Positions 39,168 through 48,771 are shown, counted from the stretch's first letter. The stretch is DNA of 64,000 nt from Massilia oculi (GCF_003143515.1 NZ_CP029343.1:1922001-1986000); one strand, 5' to 3'. Numbers and translations are program-made. The notes: generated by a model from the letters alone, not told the origin.

Positions 39168-41596
39168 GGTCGTTTTCCTTGCACGGGCTGGCATGCCAGC
39201 GGTCCGATGGTCGGCAGCTCGCCATCCACCGGTTTGTAGTCGAAGCGCACCTCGCAGGCATCCGCGCCGGTCCCGACCGTCACCCGGTTCCGGGCGCGCA
39301 GGCCTTCCACGAACAGCACGCCATCGTAACCGACGACCGCGCCGGTTGCAGCACCTTCGAGCCGTGCGGGAGTGCCGGCTTCCGGCGGCCGGCCGTCGGG
39401 CCTGAGCACCATCAGCGTCGCCGCCGCATAGCGCTCGATCTCGAAGCGCGCCACCACGCCGGCATACTCGCGCGGCACCACGTCCTGGCTGCTGCCGGCG
39501 ATGCGGGTGTCGGGCGGCAGCGACGATGGATCGATCGCGATCCGGTTGGCGGCATACGGCTGCAGGTCCGGCACCAAGAGGCGGCCCTTGCTGTCGGTGC
39601 GGCCGATCACGCGGTTGTCCTGCAATACCGGCAGGTCCGGCGCGCCGGCCGAGACCAGCGCGAAACCGTTGCCGACTTGGCGCGCGGCGACCAGCGCGCC
39701 ATCCATGGCCACCAGCGCGCCGCTGAAGTCCATGCTGGTATTGCTGACGCCATTCACGTGTTGCGTGGCGATGGCGGCGCGGCCGTGGGAGCCGAGGTAC
39801 TGGACCTGCGCCTGGTGGTAGCGCTGGGCGCCGGCCATGCCGGACTGCAGCGCCCAGCCCAGGCCGCCCTCGAAGTCCGGCGCCCGGCCCAGCGACACCG
39901 TGGCCGCCGTGTCGCCGCGCTGGCGACCGGCGTTGCTGTTGAACGAGAGGCGCGAATCGAAGGCCATGCTGAAGGCGAAGGTGATGCCGCGGTCGGCGCG
40001 CCGCTTCAGGTCCTGGAAGGCGCTGACGCTCAGGTTGCCGCGCCGCCCGACGCTGCGCGACCAGGCCAGCGACAGGTTGCGCGTGACGCCCGGCGTCTCT
40101 TCGACCGGGCCGACCGGGGCGCCGCCGCCGGCGCCGGGGCCGAGCGGGTCGGGCGCCAGCCCCAGGCCGTTCCCGGACGGCAGGCGCAACCCGATCAGGC
40201 TGACGCTCAAGCCATTGCCGCGGTACGAGGTGCTCAGCGTCGCGCGATCGAGCGCACGCGATACCGGCACGCCTTCGAGCACGCCCAGGTCGCCGTAGTT
40301 GCGGCTGGCGCGCACCGACTGCACGTCGAAGGCGAAGCGCGGCGACACGTATTGATAGCCGAGGCTGGCCTGGCCGCCGCGATGGCGGCCGCCGCTCGCG
40401 GCCAGCGCGGCGCTGAACACGCCCGCGCCCGGGATGCGTTTCAACACCCCGGCGCCGGCCAGCACCAGGCCGCTGCCGGCCTCGGCATGCCCCTCAAGCG
40501 TCATGGTGTCGCTCCATCCGTGGCGCCAGGATGCGAGCGCCGACGCGCTGCCGTAGCGGAAGGAATGCAGGCCGTAGTCGCGCCGCAGCGCGCCAACCGA
40601 GACCGCGAAATCGCTCAGCCCGCGCGCCAGCAGGCGGGTATCGACGTACAGCGGCAAGGTGGTGGCCACTTCGCGTCCGAGGGCGTCGCGGGTGACGACG
40701 GTGGCCTGGCCGGCGCCGTTCAGGCCCGTCACCTGGTCGACCACGAAAGGGCCGGTGGGCACGGCGGCGCTGAACTGGCGCACCCCGTTCACGTACAGGT
40801 CGACGCTGCTGGGCACCACGGCGGAACCTGCGACCGAGGCCACCGGATAGGTCACGAGGTCGGGCCGCAGTTCGAAATTGCGGCGCCATTCGACGCCGCC
40901 CAGGCGCATGGCGCGTGTCCAGCTCAGCGCCGGGGCGACGGTGTCCCCCACCTGCCAGGTCGAGAGATTGTCCTGCGACGAGCGCACCCAGCTGGTGTCG
41001 TAGCGGGTGTAGCCCTGCCCCGGCCCACGCAGGATGGCTGCGCCGGTGCTGTTCAGCGTTCCATGGCGGTCGAAATAGCGCAGGTCGAGGGTGCCGGCCA
41101 TCGAGCGCGAGCTGGTCTGGCCGAACAGGTTGTAGTTGAGCAGCATGCCGCGGCTGGCCTGGGCCGGTCCGGCCTGGCGCACCGTGCGCGCGCTCAGCAC
41201 ACGCTGCTCGCGCAGGGCGTCGGTCAGGGTCAGGGACAATGCCTGCTTCGCGGTGTCGTAGGCCCAGCGCATGCCGCTCACCTCGTCCAGCGAAAAATCG
41301 CTGCGCGCGGCCACGCCGAAGCGGGCCGGGTCCAGGCCCAGTTCGCGCAGGGTCTCGACCGTCATGCGCAAGGTGGCGCCGATCTGGATGACGGACACGA
41401 TCTGGCCGGTCGGCTGGCCGTCGATGCTGGTGTCGAGGAAGAGTTCGACCGCTTGGTCGGCCACTGCGGATGCGGACGCGGCCTGGGCCACCCCGGCCAC
41501 TTGCGCCGTCGCGGCGGCGATCGGCGTCAGGCTCAGGACCAGCAGGCACGACGAGCGCAGCGCCCGCCATGGCCGGCGGCCGGTCAGTGGCTGCAC
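39164..41596 (-). CDS. Fimbrial outer-membrane usher (CsuD-like)
   Basis: An 810-residue outer-membrane usher that assembles and secretes pilus subunits. Signal peptide about 1-32; N-terminal chaperone-binding domain (ELFLDTSIDGQPTGQI), the beta-barrel with SSVDLYVNGVRQFSAAVPTGPF plug-proximal motif, and C-terminal domains ending ACQPVQGKRP. It starts with GTG at 41596, six bp after the chaperone gene, and overlaps the adhesin gene. Confidence 0.92.
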   Translation of the reverse strand: MQPLTGRRPWRALRSSCLLVLSLTPIAAATAQVAGVAQAASASAVADQAVELFLDTSIDGQPTGQIVSVIQIGATLRMTVETLRELGLDPARFGVAARSDFSLDEVSGMRWAYDTAKQALSLTLTDALREQRVLSARTVRQAGPAQASRGMLLNYNLFGQTSSRSMAGTLDLRYFDRHGTLNSTGAAILRGPGQGYTRYDTSWVRSSQDNLSTWQVGDTVAPALSWTRAMRLGGVEWRRNFELRPDLVTYPVASVAGSAVVPSSVDLYVNGVRQFSAAVPTGPFVVDQVTGLNGAGQATVVTRDALGREVATTLPLYVDTRLLARGLSDFAVSVGALRRDYGLHSFRYGSASALASWRHGWSDTMTLEGHAEAGSGLVLAGAGVLKRIPGAGVFSAALAASGGRHRGGQASLGYQYVSPRFAFDVQSVRASRNYGDLGVLEGVPVSRALDRATLSTSYRGNGLSVSLIGLRLPSGNGLGLAPDPLGPGAGGGAPVGPVEETPGVTRNLSLAWSRSVGRRGNLSVSAFQDLKRRADRGITFAFSMAFDSRLSFNSNAGRQRGDTAATVSLGRAPDFEGGLGWALQSGMAGAQRYHQAQVQYLGSHGRAAIATQHVNGVSNTSMDFSGALVAMDGALVAARQVGNGFALVSAGAPDLPVLQDNRVIGRTDSKGRLLVPDLQPYAANRIAIDPSSLPPDTRIAGSSQDVVPREYAGVVARFEIERYAAATLMVLRPDGRPPEAGTPARLEGAATGAVVGYDGVLFVEGLRARNRVTVGTGADACEVRFDYKPVDGELPTIGPLACQPVQGKRP

Positions 41597-41602
41597 GGGA
41601 AC

Positions 41603-42358
41603 TCAGTCCCTGGCGACGGCGGCGCTGGCGGACTGGGGCCGGGTATTCACCGTGGCCTGGATCGCCAGGGATGCCGGCATGGCGGCCGCGACGTCGGGCG
41701 GCAACGCCCACTCGCGGGCGCGGCCCGGCAGCGCATAACCCAGCAGGCCCTTGGAGAGCTCGACGTCGCGCGCGCCGATGCGCACGCTGGTGGCGCCGAT
41801 CTGGGCGTGCAGGGTGCCGGCGTTGAAGGCCCGCAGGTGCCAGGCGCCGCCGCGCTGGAAGGTGCTCCATTCGAGCCTGGGCGCGGCCTGGCCGTCGGCC
41901 GGCAGCACGAAGGCCGGCACCGAATACTGGAGGCGGATGGCGACGTTGCCCTGCTGGCTGTCGCCACGCGGGAGTTCGTCGATGAGGATGCGGTAGGTTT
42001 GTTCGGCGGCGCCCGTGGCGGCCACCCCTTGCGCGCCGGGGCGGCGCACCAGGCGGATGGTCTGGGTGCTGTTGGGGGCGACTTCGATCACCGGCGGGCT
42101 GGCCACCAGCTGGGTGGTCGGGGTCAGGTCGTCGACGCCGTTACGCTGGTCCCATGCGTACACCCTCACCTGGCCGTACAGGGGCGTATCGCCATTGTTC
42201 TGGAGCTGGATGCCGGCCGCGTTCTGGCCCGGCTGGAAACTGATCGAGACCGGCGAAATCTGCAGGTTGGCGCCGTGCGCCAGCGGGCCGGCCGCCAGGA
42301 CCATGGACAAGGCTGTAAAGCGGGCCGCAGCGATTGCGGCGCAGCGAAGACTCCGCAT
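41603..42358 (-). CDS. Periplasmic pilus chaperone (CsuC-like)
   Basis: A 251-residue chaperone with two immunoglobulin-like domains. Signal peptide about 1-28; first domain ANLQISPVSISFQPGQNAAGIQLQN, the VIEVAPNSTQTIRLVR strand G1-like segment, then YRILIDELPR. It donates a strand to nascent subunits before usher delivery. I use ATG 42358 because GGAG lies five bases upstream; a GTG two codons earlier is less well placed. Confidence 0.92.
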   Translation of the reverse strand: MRSLRCAAIAAARFTALSMVLAAGPLAHGANLQISPVSISFQPGQNAAGIQLQNNGDTPLYGQVRVYAWDQRNGVDDLTPTTQLVASPPVIEVAPNSTQTIRLVRRPGAQGVAATGAAEQTYRILIDELPRGDSQQGNVAIRLQYSVPAFVLPADGQAAPRLEWSTFQRGGAWHLRAFNAGTLHAQIGATSVRIGARDVELSKGLLGYALPGRAREWALPPDVAAAMPASLAIQATVNTRPQSASAAVARD

Positions 42359-42370
42359 GCACACTCCAGT

Positions 42371-42892
42371 TTAGAAATACACGGATGCCGTGATCGACGA
42401 TTTGTAGTTGTCCGGCGTCGGCGCGTTCTGCACCGGGATCTCGCCATACACGGTGAGGGTCTGCTTGTCGCCGTTTCCAGTTCCGGCGAGCGTGTCGGTG
42501 CCCTGGGTATTGCCCCACAGGCCCGCGCCCGGCGCACGGTACAGGTTGAACTTCACGGTGTCGGTGTTGGCGCCGCTGCTGCCCGACAGGTAACGCGTCG
42601 TGCCGCTCGAGCCGGCGCCGGTGCCGGCATCCAGGCCCACATTGTAAGGTGTAGTGTTGGTGCATGTCACAGTCAAGTTCGATTGACCGTTCCTTGCCGT
42701 GGTGATCAGGCCGGTCTGACCGAAATCGAGGCTGGTCGCGGTGACGGTGCAGTCGGCAACGACGCTCATCGTCACGTCGAATTTGGCGGTGGCCGGGCTG
42801 GCGGCATGCACGCTAGTGAAAGGCATGACGGCAGCCAGGACAGCAGCCATGACACGGGTCACTGAGCGGTTACGGTTCGAGGTCGACATCAT
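42371..42892 (-). CDS. Csu-type major pilin / spore coat U domain protein
   Basis: A 173-residue secreted subunit with a signal peptide (about 1-30, ending SVHA). One SCPU domain follows: FDVTMSVVADCTVTATSLDFG, NLTVTCTNTTPYNVGLDAG with the paired cysteine, QTLTVYGEIP, and the C-terminal strand KSSITASVYF. First gene of the pilus operon and the likely shaft subunit. ATG 42892 has GGAG upstream; the next codon is also ATG. Confidence 0.87.
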   Translation of the reverse strand: MMSTSNRNRSVTRVMAAVLAAVMPFTSVHAASPATAKFDVTMSVVADCTVTATSLDFGQTGLITTARNGQSNLTVTCTNTTPYNVGLDAGTGAGSSGTTRYLSGSSGANTDTVKFNLYRAPGAGLWGNTQGTDTLAGTGNGDKQTLTVYGEIPVQNAPTPDNYKSSITASVYF

Positions 42893-42959
42893 TTTCCATT
42901 CTCCAGTCGTTGAGGGCGCGATCACCATGACGCACACGAAATTGCTCAACTCGGAAAAT

Positions 42960-42987
42960 ATGATACCTCGTTTCCGTGTGGAATCAA
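42960..42987 (-). promoter_or_regulatory. Candidate promoter of the Csu pilus operon
   Basis: Minus strand: -35 TTGATT (42982-42987), 16-bp spacer, -10 TATCAT (42960-42965), about 70 bp upstream of the pilin ATG. It lies directly downstream of the tandem 12-bp repeats. Confidence 0.55.
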
Positions 42988-42997
42988 ATGCTTTTCA

Positions 42998-43027
42998 TCA
43001 ATTTTGCTGACTATTTCAATTTTGCTG
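42998..43027 (-). repeat. Tandem 12-bp direct repeat upstream of pilus promoter
   Basis: CAGCAAAATTGA occurs twice on the minus strand (43016-43027 and 42998-43009), identical copies starting 18 bp apart. Position just upstream of the -35 element suggests an activator site. A TGTCG-N8-CGACA inverted repeat (43042-43059) lies further upstream. Confidence 0.7.
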
Positions 43028-43066
43028 GTTTTACGCAACAATGTCGTGAAATTGCGACAAACCACC

Positions 43067-44557
43067 TCATTCTGGCGCGGCCCAGGAACGCGCGTGTGCG
43101 ACCGCCCGCCCCCAGCGCGCCAGCAGATCCGCGCGGCGGCCGGCGTCCATCGTCGGTTCGTAGCGGCGTTCGACCCGCCATTGCGCCTCGATCGCCTCCA
43201 GCGATTCCCAGTAGCCGCAAGCCAGGCCGGCCAGGTAGGCGGCGCCCAGGGCCGTGGTCTCGGTGACGCGCGGGCGCACCACCTCGACGCCGAGCAGGTC
43301 GGCCTGGAACTGCATCAGCAGGTCGTTGCGGGCGGCGCCGCCGTCGGCGCGCAGTTCGGTGACGGCGCAGGCGGCGTCCTTCTGCATCGCCGCCAGCAGC
43401 TCGGCGCTCTGGTAGGCGATGGCCTCGACCGCGGCGCGCGCGACATGGGCGGCGCTCGTGCCGCGCGTCATGCCGAGAATGGCGCCGCGCGCATACGGGT
43501 CCCAGTGCGGCGCGCCGAGACCGGTGAAGGCCGGCACCAGCATCACGCCGCCACTGTCAGGCACGCTGGTGGCGAGGGCCTCCACTTCATGCGAGTGGCG
43601 GATGATGCCCAGGCCGTCGCGCAGCCATTGCACGGTGGCGCCGCCCATGAACACGCTGCCCTCGAGCAGGTAATCGGTGCGGCCCCCTACCGTCCAGCCG
43701 ACCGTCGCCAGCAGGCGGTTGCGCGAGATGGGTGGACTGTCGCCGGCATGCATCAGCATGAAGCAGCCGGTGCCGTAGGTATTCTTGACCAGTCCCTTGC
43801 GGTGGCAGGCCTGCCCGAAGGTGGCGGCCTGCTGGTCGCCGGCGATGCCGGCGATCGGGATCGGATGGCCGAACCACTCCTCGGCCGCCAGTCCGACGGC
43901 GCCGGCGCTGGGCACGACCTCGGGCAGCAGCGCGCGCGGGATGTCGAACAGCGCCAGCAAGTCGTCGTCCCAGGCCAGCGTATGGATGTTGAACAGCATC
44001 GTGCGCGCGGCATTGCTGGTGTCGGTGACGTGGCGGCCGCACAGGCGATACACCAGCCAGCTATCGACGGTGCCGAAGGCCAGCTCGCCCTTGTCGGCCC
44101 GGCTGCGCGCGCCGGGGACGTGGTCGAGAAGCCATTGCAATTTGGTGGCGGCGAAATAGGCGTCGAGCTCGGGGCCGGAGCGTTCCTGGATGAAGGCGGC
44201 CTTGCCCGCTTCGCGCAAACGGTCGCACACGCCGGCGGTGCGCCGGTCCTGCCACACGATGGCCCTGGCCACCGGTTCGCCGGTGGCGCGGTCCCACACG
44301 AGCGTGGTCTCGCGCTGGTTGGCGATGCCGATCGCGGCGACCTGGGCGGCCTGGACGCCGCCTTGCGCCAGCGCTTCGCGCGCGCAGGCGAGCTGGCTGT
44401 GCCAGATGTCGAGCGGGTCGTGCTCGACCCAGCCGGGCTGGGGAAAATATTGGGGGTACTCTCGCTGGCAGCTGGACACCGGCAGGCCGGCGCGGTCGAA
44501 CAGGATGGCGCGCGAGCTGGTCGTGCCCTGGTCGAGGGCGAGGATGTAGTGGGTCAA
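43067..44557 (-). CDS. glpK: Glycerol kinase GlpK
   Basis: Phosphorylates glycerol to glycerol 3-phosphate. 496 residues, close to the usual 500. FGGY-family signatures: [15 protein letters not shown] near the start, [12 protein letters not shown] near 264, the [18 protein letters not shown] motif near 400. The start is most likely TTG at 44557 (reads [10 protein letters not shown]): GGAG stands seven bases upstream, and upstream residues (MPWRAAP) are not family-like. No glpF or glpD is adjacent, so it is an isolated copy here. Confidence 0.95.
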   Translation of the reverse strand: MTHYILALDQGTTSSRAILFDRAGLPVSSCQREYPQYFPQPGWVEHDPLDIWHSQLACAREALAQGGVQAAQVAAIGIANQRETTLVWDRATGEPVARAIVWQDRRTAGVCDRLREAGKAAFIQERSGPELDAYFAATKLQWLLDHVPGARSRADKGELAFGTVDSWLVYRLCGRHVTDTSNAARTMLFNIHTLAWDDDLLALFDIPRALLPEVVPSAGAVGLAAEEWFGHPIPIAGIAGDQQAATFGQACHRKGLVKNTYGTGCFMLMHAGDSPPISRNRLLATVGWTVGGRTDYLLEGSVFMGGATVQWLRDGLGIIRHSHEVEALATSVPDSGGVMLVPAFTGLGAPHWDPYARGAILGMTRGTSAAHVARAAVEAIAYQSAELLAAMQKDAACAVTELRADGGAARNDLLMQFQADLLGVEVVRPRVTETTALGAAYLAGLACGYWESLEAIEAQWRVERRYEPTMDAGRRADLLARWGRAVAHARSWAAPE

Positions 44558-44661
44558 TGGCGTCTCCGGTCTCTGCGCGGCGACCGGCGCGGCACGCCAG
44601 GGCACAGCGGTCCGGGACGACCGTCGACAAGGCGTCGTGGATCACGCGCCTCGGGAATTAT

Positions 44662-45013
44662 AAGTAAAGCAGGCCGATAGGCCGGATTCTGTATAGCGCC
44701 ACCTTGCGGCGGCGCATGGACAGCCATTCCTCTAGGCGCTGGATTACTCCAGCGCTCAAGCTTCCTACCCGCACGCTCCGCGAGCAACATCAACGCGTGC
44801 CTATTTGGAATTGCTCCAGGTGGAGGTTACCGCGTTTCACCGTAACTGAATACGCTCGTCTCTGTGGCCCTATTCCTCGCCTTATACCGCTGGCTTGCGC
44901 CAGACGGCTTTCAGCGGACGGCCGTTAACCGTCACCCCGCTCTGTGGAGTCCGGACCTTCCTCCCGTCCACGACCTTGCGGCGTGGACCAGCGACTGTCT
45001 GGCCTGCTTCACG
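44662..45013 (-). ncRNA. rnpB: RNase P RNA (bacterial class A)
   Basis: Catalytic RNA that removes 5' leaders from pre-tRNA. Minus-strand 5' end begins near GAAGCAGGCCAGACAGTCGC. The universally conserved GGAGGAAAGTCCGG-like core is present as GGGAGGAAGGTCCGGACTCC with the following CACAGAGCGGGGTGACGG. The 3' end carries AGGCCTATCGGCC-type pairing and the conserved GAATCCGGCC. About 350 nt. Ends are estimated to within a few bases. Confidence 0.96.
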
Positions 45014-45152
45014 GGCGGTATTGTACCCGATGCGTGATCGCACCGGGCGTCGCGCTGCCATGGCCTTGCCGTTTCTGTAATTTGATGTCGCCATTTCAAA
45101 AGCCGTTCCCGGGCAGCTCACCTAGAATGCCCGGAAAGCCTCTTTGACAAGG

Positions 45153-46877
45153 ATGACACACCCCATGCCCTCCACTTCCCCGCACCCTTCCCGCACCGGC
45201 GGCCAGCTCCTGGTCGATGCGCTCCACGTCCACGGCGTCGACACCGCCTTCGGTGTGCCCGGAGAAAGCTACCTGGACGTGCTCGATGCGCTGCACGACT
45301 CGAACATCCGCTTCGTGATCAACCGCCAGGAAGGGGGCGCGGCATTCATGGCCGAGGCCTACGGCAAGATGACGGGCAAGCCCGGCATCTGCTTCGTCAC
45401 CCGCGGCCCCGGCGCCACCAATGCCTCGATCGGGGTGCACACCGCATTCCAGGACTCCACGCCGATGATCCTGTTCATCGGCCAGGTCGGCAACGACTTC
45501 GTCGACCGCGAGGCCTTCCAGGAAATCGACTACCGTCGCATGTATGGCCAGATGGCGAAATGGGTGGCCCAGATCGATCGCGCCGACCGCATTCCCGAAT
45601 ACATGGCGCGCGCGTTCCAGGTGGCCACCAGCGGCCGCCCCGGTCCGGTGGTGCTGGCGCTGCCGGAAGACATGCTGGTCTCGACGGCGGAAGTGCTTGA
45701 CACCCGCCCCTACCAGCCGTCGCACGGCGCACCGATGGGCGAACAGATCGCCCGCCTGCGCGCCATGCTGCAGGAAGCCCAACGGCCGATCGTGCTGCTG
45801 GGCGGCGGCACCTGGAACGCGCAGGCCTGCGCCGACCTGGCCCGCTTCGCCGAAGCCAACCGCTTGCCGGTGGGCTGCACCTTCCGCTTCCAGGACCTGC
45901 TCGACAACGCGCATCCGAACTACGTCGGCGACGTCGGCATCGGCATCAACCCCAAACTGGCGGCGCGCGTCAAAGAGGCCGACCTGGTGATCGCCATCGG
46001 CCCGCGCCTGGGCGAGATGACGACCGGCGGCTACACGCTGCTCGACTCGCCGGTGCCGCGCCAGCGCCTGGTCCACATCCACCCGGACCCGGAAGAGCTG
46101 GGCAGCGTCTACCAGGCCGAACTGATGATCGCCAGCGGCATGCCGCAAGCCTGCGCCATGCTGGCCGCGATGGCGCCGGTCGACGCCACCGCCTGGCAAG
46201 ACAGCGTGGCCGGGGCCAAGGCGGAACTGGCCGCCTGGCAGGCGCAGCCGGCGCTGCTCAAGGAAGGCGTGCCGCTCGACCTGTGGCAGGTGGTGCAGGA
46301 CTTGATGGACCAGCTCCCGCACGACGCCATCATCACCAACGGCGCCGGCAACTACGCCTCGTGGGCCCACCGCTTCTATCGCTACGGCGGCATGCGCACC
46401 CAGCTGGCGCCGACCAATGGCGCGATGGGATACTCCGTGCCGGCCGGCGTGGCCGCCAAGATCGTGTGGCCGGAGCGCGCCGTGGTCACCTTCGCCGGCG
46501 ACGGCGAATTCATGATGACGGGCCAGGAACTGGCCACCGCCGTCCAGTACGGCGCCGGCGTCGTGATCCTGGTCTTCAACAACAATATGTTCGGCACCAT
46601 CCGCATGCACCAGGAGCGCAGCTACCCGGGCCGCGTGTCGGGCACCGGCCTGCACAATCCGGACTTCGCCGCCCTCGCCCGCGCCTACGGCGGCCATGGG
46701 GAAGTCGTCGACCGGACCGCCGATTTCGCGCCGGCCCTGCGCCGCGCGCTCGACCACGCCGAGCAAAAGAAACTGCCGGCCGTGATCGAGCTGCGCTACG
46801 ACGGCAACCTGATCACGCCGAATGCCACGCTGGAGACGATCCGCAAGCAGGCGGAAAGCGCGAGGGCCGGCAGCTGA
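45153..46877 (+). CDS. Thiamine-diphosphate-dependent enzyme, acetolactate-synthase-like
   Basis: A 574-residue ThDP enzyme of the acetolactate synthase / benzoylformate decarboxylase superfamily. Activating glutamate near residue 60 (NRQEGGAAFMAEAYG), ThDP-binding GDGEFMM near 449 with the downstream NNN in VFNNNMFGTIRM. No small subunit gene adjoins, so it is probably not the biosynthetic IlvB; relatives include oxalyl-CoA or sulfopyruvate-type decarboxylases and many of unknown substrate. Starts at 45144 (TTG) or 45165 (ATG) are alternatives. Confidence 0.8.
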   Translation: MTHPMPSTSPHPSRTGGQLLVDALHVHGVDTAFGVPGESYLDVLDALHDSNIRFVINRQEGGAAFMAEAYGKMTGKPGICFVTRGPGATNASIGVHTAFQDSTPMILFIGQVGNDFVDREAFQEIDYRRMYGQMAKWVAQIDRADRIPEYMARAFQVATSGRPGPVVLALPEDMLVSTAEVLDTRPYQPSHGAPMGEQIARLRAMLQEAQRPIVLLGGGTWNAQACADLARFAEANRLPVGCTFRFQDLLDNAHPNYVGDVGIGINPKLAARVKEADLVIAIGPRLGEMTTGGYTLLDSPVPRQRLVHIHPDPEELGSVYQAELMIASGMPQACAMLAAMAPVDATAWQDSVAGAKAELAAWQAQPALLKEGVPLDLWQVVQDLMDQLPHDAIITNGAGNYASWAHRFYRYGGMRTQLAPTNGAMGYSVPAGVAAKIVWPERAVVTFAGDGEFMMTGQELATAVQYGAGVVILVFNNNMFGTIRMHQERSYPGRVSGTGLHNPDFAALARAYGGHGEVVDRTADFAPALRRALDHAEQKKLPAVIELRYDGNLITPNATLETIRKQAESARAGS

Positions 46878-46912
46878 ACGCTTGTGTGCAATCGGGTTGC
46901 GTATTGCTGCTC

Positions 46913-46921
46913 TGGTAAAAT
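46913..46921 (+). promoter_or_regulatory. Candidate extended -10 promoter of ftsY
   Basis: TGG-TAAAAT, an extended -10 motif (TGn then TAAAAT), 64 bp upstream of the ftsY ATG. No good -35 is present at normal spacing, which extended -10 promoters tolerate. Confidence 0.35.
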
Positions 46922-46984
46922 ATTCGCTAGTTTTTTCGTCGCCGGCCATGCCGGCGTCCGCACGCAGTCCCGCCACCAGACACT

Positions 46985-48085
46985 ATGTTTAGCTTCTTCA
47001 AGAGAAAAAAAGCGCCCGAAACGCCGGCGCCGGAACCGGTCATGCCGGCCGCGACGCCTGCCCCGGCGCCCGTCCCTGCACCGGCGCCCGCCCCGGTCAT
47101 CGCCGACGCCGCCGTCCCCAGCGTCCTGCACGAAGGCGCCAACCTGTTCCCCGAAACCGCCGAACGCCCGACCACCGAGCTTGAGAAGAAGACCTCGTGG
47201 ATGGCGCGCCTGAAGGCCGGCCTGTCCAAGACCTCGAGCAACCTGTCCCTGCTGTTCGTCGGCGCCCGCATCGACGAAGACCTGTACGAGGAACTCGAGG
47301 CGGCGCTGCTGATGTCGGACGCCGGCATGGACGCCACCGAGCACCTGCTGGGCGAGCTGCGGCGCAAGGTCAAGGAAGACAAGCTGCTAGACGCCGCCGC
47401 CGTCAAGGCCGCGCTCAAGGAGCTGATGATCGACCTGCTGCTGCCCCTGCAGAAGCCGCTGGAACTGGGCCGCCACGAACCGCTGGTGATGATGATCTCG
47501 GGCGTCAACGGCGCCGGCAAGACCACCACCATCGGCAAGCTGGCCAAGCATATGCAAAGCTTCGACCAGTCGGTGCTGCTGGCCGCCGGCGACACCTTCC
47601 GCGCCGCCGCGCGCGAGCAATTGATGGTCTGGGGCCAGCGCAACAACGTCACCGTGATCTCGCAGCAGTCGGGCGATCCGGCCGCCGTCGCCTTCGACGC
47701 GGTACAGTCGGGCAAGGCGCGCGGCACCGACGTCGTGATGGTCGACACCGCCGGCCGCCTGCCGACCCAGCTGCACCTGATGGAAGAGCTCAAGAAGATC
47801 AAGCGCGTGATCGGCAAGGGCATGGACGGCGCGCCGCACGAGACCCTGCTCGTCATCGACGGCAATACCGGCCAGAACGCGCTGGCCCAGGTGAAGGCCT
47901 TCGACGACGCCCTGCAGCTGACCGGCCTCGTCGTGACCAAGCTGGACGGCACCGCCAAGGGCGGCGTGCTGGCGGCGATCGCGCGTACCCGTCCGATCCC
48001 CGTCTACTTCATCGGCGTCGGCGAGAAGCTGGAAGACCTGCAGCCGTTCAACGCCGAAGAATTCGTCGAAGCGCTGCTCGGCTGA
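46985..48085 (+). CDS. ftsY: Signal recognition particle receptor FtsY
   Basis: SRP receptor GTPase that docks translating ribosomes at the membrane. 366 residues. An Ala/Pro-rich, probably disordered N-terminal region (8-45) follows the basic MFSFFKRKK start; the NG domain has G1 SGVNGAGKTTT near 171-181, DTAGR near 254, TKLDG near 318. First gene of ftsY-ftsE-ftsX, the usual grouping. Confidence 0.98.
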   Translation: MFSFFKRKKAPETPAPEPVMPAATPAPAPVPAPAPAPVIADAAVPSVLHEGANLFPETAERPTTELEKKTSWMARLKAGLSKTSSNLSLLFVGARIDEDLYEELEAALLMSDAGMDATEHLLGELRRKVKEDKLLDAAAVKAALKELMIDLLLPLQKPLELGRHEPLVMMISGVNGAGKTTTIGKLAKHMQSFDQSVLLAAGDTFRAAAREQLMVWGQRNNVTVISQQSGDPAAVAFDAVQSGKARGTDVVMVDTAGRLPTQLHLMEELKKIKRVIGKGMDGAPHETLLVIDGNTGQNALAQVKAFDDALQLTGLVVTKLDGTAKGGVLAAIARTRPIPVYFIGVGEKLEDLQPFNAEEFVEALLG

Positions 48086-48099
48086 CGGAACGGGGACCC

Positions 48100-48771
48100 A
48101 TGATCGCATTCCAGTCGGTATCCAAACAGTACACCCACGGCGATGCGCGCGGCGCGTATGCGCTGCACGACGTCTCGCTCGACATCGCCAAGGGCGAGCT
48201 GGTCTACCTGGCCGGCCCGTCGGGCGCCGGCAAGTCGACCCTCATGAAGATGGTGGCGGCGGTCGAGCGTCCCAGCAGCGGCAAGGTGATCGTCAACGGC
48301 CAGGACATCGGCCGCATCAAGCCGGCCGGGATTCCCTTCCTGCGCCGGAACATCGGCATCATTTTCCAGCAGCAGCGCCTGCTCAACGACCGCAACATCC
48401 TGGCCAACACCATGCTGCCCCTGCTGGTGACGGGTGCCCGCACCGCGGACGCCGCGCAGCGCGCCCGCGCCGCGCTCGACCGGGTGGGCCTGCTCGACCG
48501 CGCCAGGGCGATGCCGCTCGAACTGTCGGGAGGCGAACAGCAGCGGGTGGCGGTCGCGCGCGCGATCGTCAACCGGCCGCAGATCATCCTGGCCGACGAA
48601 CCGACCGCCAATCTCGACCGCGTGGCGGCCGACAAGGTGCTGGACGCGCTGCGCGCCTTCCACGCCGCCGGCGTCACCTGCGTCATCTCCACCCACGACG
48701 AACAGGTGCTGGACAGCGCCGCGCGGGTGATCCGCCTCGAGCAGGGCCAGCTGGTCGGAGGTGCGGCATGA
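48100..48771 (+). CDS. ftsE: Cell division ATP-binding protein FtsE
   Basis: ABC-type ATPase that, with FtsX, controls periplasmic amidase activation at the septum. 223 residues. Walker A GPSGAGKST at 38-46, signature LSGGEQQR near 142-149, Walker B IILADEPTANLD, and H-loop STHD. ATG at 48100 with GGGGA upstream, 14 bp after ftsY; overlaps ftsX by four bases. Confidence 0.97.
   Translation: MIAFQSVSKQYTHGDARGAYALHDVSLDIAKGELVYLAGPSGAGKSTLMKMVAAVERPSSGKVIVNGQDIGRIKPAGIPFLRRNIGIIFQQQRLLNDRNILANTMLPLLVTGARTADAAQRARAALDRVGLLDRARAMPLELSGGEQQRVAVARAIVNRPQIILADEPTANLDRVAADKVLDALRAFHAAGVTCVISTHDEQVLDSAARVIRLEQGQLVGGAA

Noticed and set aside
39179..42865. 1,228-codon plus-strand frame opposite the pilus operon
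   Set aside because: Antisense of usher, chaperone and pilin genes; composition is low-complexity and no start signal is present.
44662..45121. Short frames over the RNase P RNA gene
   Set aside because: The sequence is the structured rnpB RNA with its conserved core; overlapping frames are coincidental.
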